Positions 1 to 7,356 are shown, counted from the stretch's first letter. The stretch: DNA of 11,801 bases from a bacterium (GCA_021802745.1 JAJZRK010000098.1:1-11801), one strand, 5' to 3'. Translations and numbers: made by a program. The notes: generated from the letters alone by a model not told the origin.

Positions 1-1426
1 CGCTGATCAGCGAGATGTCTTCGCGCTTGAGTTCAGGGACGACGGACGTGAACAGGGTGGCGTTGTCCCAGCGGACACGGGCGGCGTAGGCGCCGGCGCG
101 CCAGTTGGGGCGAATGAAATCGCCCCCCATCCACTGGCTCGACGCCCCCGGCCCGATGCCGGCGCCCAAGGGCTGGCCGCGCACGCTGAAGCCCTGCGGC
201 ACGGACCGGCTGACGTAGGTGGTACCCACGGGGCGCAGGCGCAGGGAGGGGCTGGGTTCCAGGTAGGTGGCTTCGCCCCAGAGGCGGGCCGAGCCGCCGC
301 GGAGGCGGCGCGCCCACTGCAGGCCCACAGTGTAGCCCTGCGAATGGCCGGGGCTCTCGAGGAGGTCGCGCAATGAGGCGGGTTCTTCAAAACGGGCCCA
401 CTCCGCCCAGGCCTCGAAGCCCGCGCCCGGAGGCGCCCAGCGCGTCCAGAGCGAGGTGATCTGGTCGCGGGAGCCGAAGTCCAGCGAGTCGGGGCCGTTG
501 GGACGGCCCACCGAGGCCAGCGGAGCGAAGAGGGCGGTGAACGGGGTATCGTCGGCGAGGATGACGAGGCGCGAGAGCCCGACTTCCACGCCAGTGGTGC
601 GCGGTGGCCGCCACGAGACGGCGAAGGCGCCCATGGAGCGGCGGTCGTTGCGGGGGTTGCGGTCGAAGAAATTGGATTCGCGCAGCGTGCCCGCGGTCCA
701 CCAGGCATCCCAGGTACCAGCGCGCGTGACGACGGGTGCTGTGGTACGAACGAACGCGGCGGGGACGCCCGGGCCCTGTGACCCCCAAAGGAGGGCGTTC
801 TGGATACCGGGGCCCCACCAGACGTTTTCGGTGGAGAGTCCGACTTCGACCACCGGCAGGCGCACGGTGGCGGAGGACTGCCCCCACTGCAACGAACGGA
901 CAGGCTGGTTGCCGAATCGCGAAGGGAGGTCGATGCCCCCCGGAGCCGGGTGAAACGGATTGGCCCACGGGGAGCGGTCCTGGCCGGAGCTCTGCGGGTA
1001 AGGGATGGTTTGGAATTCGGTGTTCTGGGCGAAGACGTACTGCGGTGCGACGACAACGCGCACGCGACCGCGCGTGATGACGAAGCCACCGATGGCCTGC
1101 ACGTTGAGCCCACGCCCCTGCCAGGCCGGGCCGTCGTTGAAGCCGTAGGGGAGGGAGGTGTTAACGCCGAGGGTGAGTTCGGGACTCAGTAGTGTGACAA
1201 CGGCTCTCCTGGTCATGTGCCAAGGGAGCTGCCGCGACGGCGCGCGCAGGGTGGAGTAGCGCGGCGCGGTACTATCGAGCAGAGCGCCAATGCGAGAAAG
1301 CTCATCGCGCTCAAGCGCCGGCCGAACCAGCGGAAATTCCTCGTAGGCCCGAGCCTGTGCCCCTGCACCAAGAGCAGGAACCATACCTAACGCGAGTATG
1401 ATTGCGCATTGGGGGTATCTTAGCAT
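1..1426 (-). CDS. Wzi-like capsule assembly outer-membrane protein, 3' end cut by window edge
   Basis: The first 475 residues are visible and the frame is still open at the window edge. The N-terminus is a plausible signal peptide (hydrophobic from about residue 8, cleavage near AGAQA at 21-25), so export to the outer membrane is expected. The body is rich in alternating aromatic and polar residues typical of a beta-barrel. Family-like landmarks are FAQN at 132-135, IDLPSRFG at 165-172, VGLSTENVWWGPG at 195-207, FVRT at 225-228 and QGFSVRGQPLG at 411-421. These line up with the divergent gene at 1453-3078, which makes the two genes paralogues. Wzi proteins help attach or assemble capsule polysaccharide at the cell surface, and the neighbouring export and rhamnose genes fit that role. 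The start is the ATG complementary to 1424-1426, chosen for the signal peptide. A second ATG at residue 15 would shorten the leader. No clear Shine-Dalgarno site is seen. Family assignment is good; exact function is inferred. Confidence 0.8.
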   Translation of the reverse strand, partial: MLRYPQCAIILALGMVPALGAGAQARAYEEFPLVRPALERDELSRIGALLDSTAPRYSTLRAPSRQLPWHMTRRAVVTLLSPELTLGVNTSLPYGFNDGPAWQGRGLNVQAIGGFVITRGRVRVVVAPQYVFAQNTEFQTIPYPQSSGQDRSPWANPFHPAPGGIDLPSRFGNQPVRSLQWGQSSATVRLPVVEVGLSTENVWWGPGIQNALLWGSQGPGVPAAFVRTTAPVVTRAGTWDAWWTAGTLRESNFFDRNPRNDRRSMGAFAVSWRPPRTTGVEVGLSRLVILADDTPFTALFAPLASVGRPNGPDSLDFGSRDQITSLWTRWAPPGAGFEAWAEWARFEEPASLRDLLESPGHSQGYTVGLQWARRLRGGSARLWGEATYLEPSPSLRLRPVGTTYVSRSVPQGFSVRGQPLGAGIGPGASSQWMGGDFIRPNWRAGAYAARVRWDNATLFTSVVPELKREDISLIS

Positions 1427-1452
1427 CGCCTGAGATGGTAACGTTTTGCGTC
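1398..1452. promoter_or_regulatory. Very short divergent intergenic region between the two Wzi-like genes
   Basis: Only 26 bp separate the chosen start codons (minus start at 1426, plus start at 1453), so promoters must overlap coding sequence or one start is placed too far upstream. The best plus-strand -10-like match is TATCTT at 1416-1421, and the opposite strand reads TAAGAT over the same bases (1417-1422). No convincing -35 box is seen for either. This is a weak call based on eye matching only. Confidence 0.25.
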
Positions 1453-3078
1453 ATGCCTCGCTATGTGCGCGCGATTCTGTCGAGTGTGGTCTTCGTGCTG
1501 GCTTCCGAGTGCCTGGCGCAGGGGGCCACGGGGTTGGATCTCGGTGGTGACCTCGTGGCCAATGGTGAAGCCGAGCGCTATTTGCGTGTGATGCAATTGC
1601 TGGGGGAGGTGCCGCAGCATCCTGTGGGGATTCGTCCGTGGACGCGATACGAGGTGCGCGGGCTGGTTCCAACGAAGGAGCATCCGTGGGCGGCGCGGTT
1701 CTCGCGCGACTCGGCCAAGAACAGGCAGAGAACGCTGACAATCCTGCGGCCGTCGGTTGGTGCGCGGTGGAATAGCACGAGGCCCGATGCCGCGAGCGAA
1801 GGCGGCGTCTGGTTCGGGCGGGGCGTCACGATAGACGGGAGTGCCGGGGTGCGGTTCACCGCCGGGGTGCTGGACGTGCAGGTGGCGCCGATGATGTTCT
1901 GGGCACAGAACGCGGGGTTCACGTTGGCGCCGAACGGGCTGAGTGGCGAGGGCGCGTTCCGTGATGCGCGCTTCCCAGAGGAGATTGACGCGCCGCAGCG
2001 GTTCGGGACGAGCGGCTACGGGCGAGTGGATGCCGGGAATAGCCGCATAGCGATTGAGACGCGCATTGCCGCAGCAGGGTTCTCCACCGCGCCAATGTCA
2101 TGGGGGCCGGCGCGCGACGAACCGTTGGTTGTCGGGCCCAATGGCGGCGGCTTTGCACACCTGTTTGTCGGGTCGGGTGAGCCGTGGCCGGTTTACGTAG
2201 GAAAGGTGCACTGGAAGGTGTTGGCCGGACGGCTGGAACAGTCAGAGTGGTCACCGGAAGAGGTAGGAGATCGTTCGCGTTTTGCGTCGGCAACGGTGGT
2301 GACCTTCGAGCCGCGAGGCGTGCGTGGACTAGAGTTGGGAGTCGTGCGGTTTCAGCATCGGCCGTGGTATCCTGGCGTGGCGACTTTCAGCAATGCGATG
2401 CGTCCGTTCACGGGGATATTGAGTGACCCCGGGCGCTTCGTGAACACCGGCGGCGAAAACGGTTATGCGTCGCTCTTCTTCCGCTGGGCGGTGGCGCCGG
2501 CCGGATTCGAACTGTACGGCGAGTATGGGCGAGAGGACTACGCGGGGAACACGCGCTGGCTGCTGCAGAAACCCGATGACTTGGGGAATCTACTTCTCGG
2601 CTTTCAGAAAGCGTGGAGGTCATCACCATCCGCCATTGGAGTGTTGCGGGCTGAGCTGGTGAATGCTGAACTCTCGAGCAACGAGCGGGGACAACGGGGA
2701 TTTTCAATTCCAATCCCACCCTATTTGCACAGTGGCACGGTTCGGCAAGGTCACACCGTCAACGGGCTCTTCCTCGGTTCAGCGACTGCGTATGGCGGGG
2801 CCGGCTGGCGCGTGGCGACCGATCAGTACACCGCGCATGGGCGGCGCAGCGTAATAGTCGAACGGCGCCTGCTCAAGGACTGGCTGCCAGTGCCAGCGAC
2901 AACGGCGGGACGTTCACCCGAAGTGCAGTACAACGCGCGCTACGAGGTGATACGCTTCGGCAAAAGAGGGCGCGAACTCGAGGCAAGTGCCGGGCTCGGC
3001 TACACGCTCAATCGCAACACCGTGCCGCACGACGACGCACTCAACGTGCAGGCGAGCATCCGCTGGCGCGGGTGGTAA
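1453..3078 (+). CDS. Wzi-like capsule assembly outer-membrane protein
   Basis: This is a 541-residue exported protein. A signal peptide covers residues 1-23, with likely cleavage after ECLAQ. The rest reads as an outer-membrane beta-barrel and ends in an aromatic-terminated strand (QASIRWRGW). Landmarks are FWAQN at 149-153, IDAPQRFG at 178-185, AGFSTAPMSWGPA at 208-220, FVG at 238-240, VHWKVLAGRLEQSEW at 252-266 and RQGHTVNGLFLG at 431-442. The length fits the Wzi/capsule-assembly family, whose members act in the outer membrane to assemble or anchor surface polysaccharide. In-frame starts also exist at TTG 1402 and ATG 1435. I chose ATG 1453 because it gives the cleanest signal peptide and avoids overlap with the divergent gene. 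No obvious Shine-Dalgarno site precedes any of them. The gene is divergent from its paralogue and convergent with the short SLBB gene downstream. Family call is fairly firm; the ligand is unknown. Confidence 0.8.
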   Translation: MPRYVRAILSSVVFVLASECLAQGATGLDLGGDLVANGEAERYLRVMQLLGEVPQHPVGIRPWTRYEVRGLVPTKEHPWAARFSRDSAKNRQRTLTILRPSVGARWNSTRPDAASEGGVWFGRGVTIDGSAGVRFTAGVLDVQVAPMMFWAQNAGFTLAPNGLSGEGAFRDARFPEEIDAPQRFGTSGYGRVDAGNSRIAIETRIAAAGFSTAPMSWGPARDEPLVVGPNGGGFAHLFVGSGEPWPVYVGKVHWKVLAGRLEQSEWSPEEVGDRSRFASATVVTFEPRGVRGLELGVVRFQHRPWYPGVATFSNAMRPFTGILSDPGRFVNTGGENGYASLFFRWAVAPAGFELYGEYGREDYAGNTRWLLQKPDDLGNLLLGFQKAWRSSPSAIGVLRAELVNAELSSNERGQRGFSIPIPPYLHSGTVRQGHTVNGLFLGSATAYGGAGWRVATDQYTAHGRRSVIVERRLLKDWLPVPATTAGRSPEVQYNARYEVIRFGKRGRELEASAGLGYTLNRNTVPHDDALNVQASIRWRGW

Positions 3079-3093
3079 CAGGCGCGTCGCCTG
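3079..3093. terminator. Small hairpin between convergent genes, possible bidirectional terminator
   Basis: CAGGCG at 3079-3084 and CGCCTG at 3088-3093 form a perfect 6-bp stem with a 3-nt loop. The stem starts immediately after the TAA of the upstream plus-strand gene and ends one base before the minus-strand gene's stop codon. A hairpin filling a convergent gap is what a shared terminator would look like. There is no T-tract on either side, so intrinsic termination is doubtful. Confidence 0.3.
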
Positions 3094-3094
3094 A

Positions 3095-3700
3095 TCAGCG
3101 CAGGGCGAGCGTCACGACGATGCCGGTGAGCGAAAGCAGAGCGGTGATGAGGAAGTTGCTGTTTCGCGCGAACCAACTGCGCTGCAGAACGAAGATCTGG
3201 TCGCCGCTCTCCACCGGCATGTCGGCAACTTCCAAGCCGCGCGGGGCATCCGCCTGAATGACCACGTTGTTGCGCGTCACGCGGACGCGCTTGGCGGTGC
3301 CGTCGGTCACTGAACCGGACGCAACGGCAATGGCGCCCGCGAGCGTGACGGTGGGTCCCACCAGAAAACTGCCGGGTTTGTTGACGGCGCCGAGCACGAT
3401 AATGCGCCGGAGTGGGATCAACGAGAGGCCGGGTTCCCTGACTTCGCGCTGAAAGGCGGCGAGAAGCTTGCGATGCACCTCGCGCCAGGGCTGCCCGGCC
3501 ACTTCCACGCGGCCAATGACCGGGAGGGTGACCGCGCCTTGGAGGTCCACGGCGAAGGTGTCGGAGAGCGCCTTTTCGTTGGGGACAAAGAGCTTGATGG
3601 CGTCGCCGGCGCGGAGGGCAAAATCCTGCGCGCCAAGCGCGAGGGGATGCGCCGCGAGCGTGAGAAGCAAGAATGTGAGGAAGTGGGCAATGCGCTTCAC
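3095..3700 (-). CDS. Short polysaccharide biosynthesis/export protein (Poly_export + SLBB)
   Basis: This is a 201-residue protein of the Wza/polysaccharide-export class. Residues 1-24 form a signal peptide (cleavage near ALGAQ). Residues 28-95 match a Poly_export domain (LRAGDAIKLFVP, then a DLQGAVTLPVIGRVEVAGQ stretch). Residues 99-150 match one SLBB domain (RIIVLGAVNKPGSFLV). Residues 181-200 form a hydrophobic C-terminal segment. The protein has no cysteine, so it cannot be a Wza-type lipoprotein. It is much shorter than E. coli Wza (about 380 residues). The start is GTG (complement of 3698-3700), giving MKRIAHFL; no clear Shine-Dalgarno site is visible. It is divergent from the large SLBB gene and probably acts with it in the periplasm or outer membrane during polysaccharide export. 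Domain calls are confident; whether it forms a channel by itself is unknown. Confidence 0.88.
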   Translation of the reverse strand: MKRIAHFLTFLLLTLAAHPLALGAQDFALRAGDAIKLFVPNEKALSDTFAVDLQGAVTLPVIGRVEVAGQPWREVHRKLLAAFQREVREPGLSLIPLRRIIVLGAVNKPGSFLVGPTVTLAGAIAVASGSVTDGTAKRVRVTRNNVVIQADAPRGLEVADMPVESGDQIFVLQRSWFARNSNFLITALLSLTGIVVTLALR

Positions 3701-3874
3701 GACGAGAGACTAGCCGTTGATGGCGTGGGCGGCAAGTGACGGGGATCTGACGCGGGCTCCAGAGATAGTCGGTGAATGGACGTCCACCCGCGCCCGGCAT
3801 ACCTTTACGACGCCAAGCCCTTCCGTCGCTCCTCGCCGAGCGCCGAGGCCTGCCTGTTTCCCATTTCGCCACTG
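3701..3874. promoter_or_regulatory. Divergent intergenic region between the two SLBB genes
   Basis: These 174 bp separate two divergent export genes and should hold promoters for both. On the plus strand, TGGACG at 3777-3782 and TACCTT at 3800-3805 are spaced 17 bp but match the consensus poorly. On the minus strand only a TAGTCT-like -10 close to the GTG start stands out. GGACGTCC at 3779-3786 is an 8-bp palindrome that could be an operator half or chance. No RNA gene or further small ORF with coding character was recognised here. Confidence 0.3.
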
Positions 3875-6283
3875 ATGATGAAGACGCACGCCACTGCACT
3901 GGTTCTCGTTTCACTGCTCGCGTCATTGCCGCTGGCCGGGCAGAACCCTCCACCCGCGCCGCCTCCCGCTCCTGTGGTAGTGCCGACCGGACAGACGGGG
4001 GCGCAGGCCGCCGCCGCGGCGATGGGGAAGAACGTCACCAACGACCAGATTGCCGACGCCATCAAGAAGTCGGGGTTGAGCCAGGCGCAGGTGCAGGAAC
4101 GGCTGAAGGCAGCGGGGTACGACCCATCGTTGGCCTCGCCTTTCTTTGGAGAAACCGGCGCGGCGGGCGCCGCTTCGGGAGCACAGACCGGGGCATTCGC
4201 GCAGGCGCTGGCCTCGCTCGGCTTGCTCGCCGACCCAAGTGGCAAGCCGGACGCCGAGCAGGAGAAGCCGCGTGAAAACGACGCCAAGCCAATTGCTCGA
4301 GTGGGAGGGGTCTTTGGGCGTGACGTCTTCACCCGGGCGAATACCGCCTTCGACCCCATCACCTCCGGTCCCGTAGACCCGGCCTATCGGCTGGGCGTTG
4401 GCGACCAGGTGCAACTGGTGGTCACAGGGCAGGTGGAGTTGGCGTACCTGTTGGAGCTACGCCGCGACGGCACGGTGATCATTCCGCAGGTAGGGCAGAT
4501 TTCCGTAGCCGGGCTCACCCTCGAAGGGGCGCGCACCGTGCTGAAGAGCCGGATGGCGCAGTCGTACAGCGGCCTCAATACTGGTGAAGCGCGGCTCGAC
4601 CTGAGTATCGGGCGCATCCGCAGCAACGCGGTGTTCGTGATTGGCGAAGTGGAGCAGCCCGGCGCCATTCAGGTGAATGCTCTGAGCACCGTCTTTCACG
4701 CCATCGCACGCGCCGGCGGACCCACCGACCGTGGATCGTTCCGCGGCATCGAGGTGCGGCGCGGCGGGCAGGTGATAAGGCGGCTCGACCTGTACAACTA
4801 CCTGCTTAAAGGCGACGCCACCGACGACATCCGCACCGAGCAGGGGGATGTGATCTACATCCCCCTGAGCAATCGCAACGTGGCGATAATGGGAGCGGTG
4901 CGGCGCCCGCGCATCTTCGAGTTGAAGGGGAATGAAGGGTTCAAGGACCTGCTCAACTTCGCCGGCGGCCTGCTGGCAGTGGCAAGCGTGGAGCGCGTGC
5001 AGATTGACCGTGTGCTCCCCCCCGAACGCCGCGCCCCCGGCATGGAGCGGGTGAAGGTGGATGTGCAGCTCAAGGGCGACCTCGATTCGCTGGGCCGCGT
5101 GCCGCTCATCGACGGCGATATCGTCACCGTCTTTGGCATTGGTGACGTGCGCCGCAACGTGGTGACGCTCACCGGCGAGGTCTATCAGCCCGGCGAGTAC
5201 GAACTGCGCGACAAGATGACGCTCGGGCAGTTGCTGCAGCGCTCGCAGGGGATGCTCCCGTGGGCGCTGGGCGACCGGGTGAAGGTGGTGCGGCAGATTC
5301 CGCTGACCGGACGCACCGAGCTGTTTAGCGTGGATGCCACCGGCGCGGGGCGCGACTTCCCATTGCAGGAATTTGACGGGGTGGAGGTGCTGGATGGACG
5401 CACCGCCTTCCCCTCCGGGAGAATCGTCGTCAGCGGCGCTGTCAACCGGCCGAACGTACGCGCGTTTTCGGAGAACGAATCGCTGCGTGACGCCATTGAG
5501 CGTTCCGGGGGATTCACCGAGGAGGCGCAGTGGGTGGACGTCTCGCGCCGCCGCGTGGGAGCCACGTACAGCGATACAACAAGCATCGTCCTGTCACTGC
5601 CGGTTGATGCGCAATTCGCCACATCCGCCGCGGCAGGGAAGTTCATTCTTCAACGCGACGACCGGATCTTCGTGCGCTCCTCGCCCGGCTTCCGCAGCCA
5701 GCGGATGGTGGAGGTACGCGGTGAGTTCAAGTATCAGGGAGAATTCGCCATTACGGAGAACAACGATCGCATTCGCGACGTCATCACCCGTGCTGGAGGG
5801 ATCCTTCCGTCGGCGTATCCCGAGAGCTTCAGTCTTCGTCGTGGCGGACGCCGGGTAGCCATTGATTTTGTACGCGTCATGCGTGGCGATGACGCGCACA
5901 ACATCTTCGTGCAGGCCGGCGATCTGTTGTCCGTCGACATCAACCCGCGCACCGTGCTGGTCACGGGAGCCGTTGATCGCACGACATTGGTGAAGTTTGA
6001 TCGCGGCCGTTCGGTGCAGGATTACATCGAACTGGCGGGTGGTCCGGCCGAGCGAGGACAGGCAAGCAAGGCGGTCGTCTCGTATCCGTCCGGCTTGTCC
6101 AAGCGCGTCAAGCGCGTAGCACTGTTCTTCCGTACCTCACCGGAAGTAGTCGCGGGCTCGACCATCACGGTCCCTGAGAAACCCGAGTCGAAGACCTCGG
6201 CAAGCGAGATCTTCACCCGCGCACTCAGTATGGCGAGCACGATTGCCTCGCTTGCCATCGCCTATGCGGCCATCACCAAGTAG
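3875..6283 (+). CDS. Large multi-SLBB polysaccharide export protein
   Basis: This is an 802-residue exported protein. A signal peptide covers residues 1-23 (cleavage near LAGQN), followed by a Pro-rich linker and a helical region at about 52-85 (NDQIADAIKKSGLSQAQVQE). A Poly_export domain spans about 164-247 (YRLGVGDQVQLVVTG). Then come about six SLBB-type repeats starting near residues 251, 335, 428, 516, 610 and 693, each opening with a V-x-G-x-V-x-x-P/G-like strand (for example VFVIGEVEQPGAIQV and VVTLTGEVYQPGEYEL). A hydrophobic segment at 777-800 precedes the C-terminus. Such proteins line or cap the periplasmic/outer-membrane conduit for exopolysaccharide. No cysteine is present, so it is not lipidated like Wza. 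The frame stays open to 3776, but the ATGATG at 3875/3878 is preferred because it directly precedes the signal peptide. The gene ends 20 bp inside rmlA, suggesting co-transcription. SLBB5 and SLBB6 are more diverged than the others. Confidence 0.92.
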   Translation: MMKTHATALVLVSLLASLPLAGQNPPPAPPPAPVVVPTGQTGAQAAAAAMGKNVTNDQIADAIKKSGLSQAQVQERLKAAGYDPSLASPFFGETGAAGAASGAQTGAFAQALASLGLLADPSGKPDAEQEKPRENDAKPIARVGGVFGRDVFTRANTAFDPITSGPVDPAYRLGVGDQVQLVVTGQVELAYLLELRRDGTVIIPQVGQISVAGLTLEGARTVLKSRMAQSYSGLNTGEARLDLSIGRIRSNAVFVIGEVEQPGAIQVNALSTVFHAIARAGGPTDRGSFRGIEVRRGGQVIRRLDLYNYLLKGDATDDIRTEQGDVIYIPLSNRNVAIMGAVRRPRIFELKGNEGFKDLLNFAGGLLAVASVERVQIDRVLPPERRAPGMERVKVDVQLKGDLDSLGRVPLIDGDIVTVFGIGDVRRNVVTLTGEVYQPGEYELRDKMTLGQLLQRSQGMLPWALGDRVKVVRQIPLTGRTELFSVDATGAGRDFPLQEFDGVEVLDGRTAFPSGRIVVSGAVNRPNVRAFSENESLRDAIERSGGFTEEAQWVDVSRRRVGATYSDTTSIVLSLPVDAQFATSAAAGKFILQRDDRIFVRSSPGFRSQRMVEVRGEFKYQGEFAITENNDRIRDVITRAGGILPSAYPESFSLRRGGRRVAIDFVRVMRGDDAHNIFVQAGDLLSVDINPRTVLVTGAVDRTTLVKFDRGRSVQDYIELAGGPAERGQASKAVVSYPSGLSKRVKRVALFFRTSPEVVAGSTITVPEKPESKTSASEIFTRALSMASTIASLAIAYAAITK

Positions 6284-7151
6284 CCGACCAGGGATCATCC
6301 TCGCAGGCGGAAGCGGTACGCGGCTGGCCCCGGCGACCGGGGCCTTCAGCAAGCAACTGCTCCCGGTGTTCGACAAGCCGATGATCTACTACCCGTTGAG
6401 CACGCTGATGCTCGCGGGGGTGCGGGAGTTTCTGGTCATCACCACGCCTGTCGATGCGCCACTTTTTTCACGGCTGCTGGGCGATGGCACAGCGTGGGGA
6501 ATGCAGTTTTCGTACGCGACGCAGGACACGCCGCGCGGCATCGCCGAAGCCGTGGTGATTGGCGAGGCGTTTCTAAGCGGGCGTGCGAGTGCGCTCGTGC
6601 TGGGGGACAACCTCTTCTTCGGGCACGACCTCCCGGCGCAGGTTCAGAGCGCAATGGCGCGCGAGCGCGGCGCGACGGTCTTTGCGCAGCAGGTGGCGCA
6701 CCCCGAGGCGTACGGCGTGGTGGCGTATGATGCGCAGGGGGTGGTCACCGACATCATCGAAAAGCCATCTATTGCGCCGTCGCGCTGGGCAGTGACCGGG
6801 CTGTACCTGTACGACGCCGATGCGCCGGCATTGGCGCGCGAGCTCAAACCGTCGGGGCGGCAGGAGCTGGAGATCACCGATCTCAATCGTGCGTATCTGC
6901 GCCGAGGGGAGTTGACGGTGGAGCAGATGGGACGAGGGACCGCGTGGTATGACACCGGCACCCCCGAAGCGCTGCTGGAGGCCGCGCAGTTCGTGCATGC
7001 GCTCGAGAGTCGGCAGGGATTGCACATCGGCTGCCCCGAGGAAATCGCTTGGCGAAATGGGTGGATCGACAGTGAAGCGCTGCTGCGGTTGGCACACCCG
7101 ATGCGGAACAACGGGTACGGGCGGTATCTGGGTTCGCTTGTTTTGCCTTGA
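6264..7151 (+). CDS. rmlA: Glucose-1-phosphate thymidylyltransferase
   Basis: This 295-residue enzyme catalyses the first step of dTDP-L-rhamnose synthesis: glucose-1-phosphate plus dTTP gives dTDP-glucose and pyrophosphate, in the cytoplasm. The nucleotide-binding signature IILAGGSGTRL is at 11-21, FSKQLLPVFDKPMIYYPLS at 28-46 and the LVLGDN metal/sugar-binding motif at 111-116. EKP, VTGLYLYD and ITDLNRAYL follow, and WYDTGTPEALLEA lies near the C-terminus. Length matches the family (about 290). The motif usually read as QPSPDGLAQA is here QDTPRGIAEA (87-96), a variant that keeps Gln87 and Gly92. I chose ATG 6264 over the more distal TTG 6243 because it leaves a short leader before the GG(S/T)GTR motif. 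This places the start inside the end of the SLBB gene, consistent with translational coupling. The TGA stop coincides with the edge of a repeat element. Confidence 0.96.
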   Translation: MRPSPSSRPGIILAGGSGTRLAPATGAFSKQLLPVFDKPMIYYPLSTLMLAGVREFLVITTPVDAPLFSRLLGDGTAWGMQFSYATQDTPRGIAEAVVIGEAFLSGRASALVLGDNLFFGHDLPAQVQSAMARERGATVFAQQVAHPEAYGVVAYDAQGVVTDIIEKPSIAPSRWAVTGLYLYDADAPALARELKPSGRQELEITDLNRAYLRRGELTVEQMGRGTAWYDTGTPEALLEAAQFVHALESRQGLHIGCPEEIAWRNGWIDSEALLRLAHPMRNNGYGRYLGSLVLP

Positions 7152-7307
7152 ACTGCTTACCACGGAGGGCACGGAAGTTCACGGAGGCAACAACTTCTTG
7201 GGGGAACTGCGTGCGCCACGAGGATTTCTGCGTGGCGTTCTTCGTTCCCCCGCGAATTCATCATTGCAGAACTCCGTGGCCCTCCGTGTCCTCCGAGTCT
7301 CCGTGGT
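7151..7307. repeat. CACGGAG-type structured inverted-repeat element, copy 1
   Basis: This element sits between rmlA and rmlC. The left arm from 7159 carries three CACGGA(G/A) units, and the right arm to 7307 carries four CTCCG(T/A)G units, ending in the exact complement CTCCGTGGT. Inside is a nested hairpin: GGGGGAAC at 7200-7207 pairs with GTTCCCCC at 7244-7251, and CGCCACG at 7214-7220 pairs with CGTGGCG at 7231-7237. Positions 7190-7212 are identical over 23 bases to 9128-9150 in copy 2. The shared left border AACTGCTTACCACGG begins at the last base of the rmlA stop codon. From memory, similar repeats are frequent between genes in environmental bacteria and generate false ORFs. Mobility and function are not known to me. 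Confidence 0.85.
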
Positions 7308-7342
7308 GAAATAGCCCAGTTTCGGACTCCCCGTCGCGACCC

Positions 7343-7348
7343 GAGGAG
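7343..7348 (+). promoter_or_regulatory. Shine-Dalgarno site upstream of rmlC TTG
   Basis: GAGGAG lies 8 nt before a TTG codon at 7357 and supports that codon as the rmlC start. The competing GTG at 7402 has a weaker CGGAG at 7388-7392, 9 nt upstream. Confidence 0.5.
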
Positions 7349-7356
7349 TGTAGTAT

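Noticed and set aside
1..12. 12-bp perfect palindrome CGCTGATCAGCG, partly repeated near 3091-3099
   Set aside because: Both lie in coding sequence or at a stop codon and share only the TGATCAGCG core; chance is likely in such DNA.
7..1113. 368-residue minus-strand open frame rich in Ser, Pro, Arg and Ala
   Set aside because: It is a shadow frame of the Wzi-like gene on the same strand; its composition is typical of an out-of-frame reading of GC-rich coding DNA, and the other frame has the signal peptide and family motifs.
3776..3874. N-terminal extension of the large SLBB protein by 33 residues
   Set aside because: The extension would bury the signal peptide behind a polar, Pro/Arg-rich stretch; ATG 3875 is the natural start.
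3000..3953. 317-residue minus-strand open frame
   Set aside because: It overlaps the short SLBB gene in another frame and crosses the divergent intergenic region; Arg/His/Pro-rich composition and no recognisable motif.
7159..7307. CRISPR-like array because of repeated CACGGAG units
   Set aside because: Units are 7-10 bp with no spacers of constant length, and the arms are inverted to each other; this is a hairpin element, not a CRISPR.
7151..7314. C-terminal part of a plus-strand frame (TTEGTEVHGG...) across repeat copy 1
   Set aside because: The peptide is just the translated repeat; no independent start, ribosome site or family resemblance.
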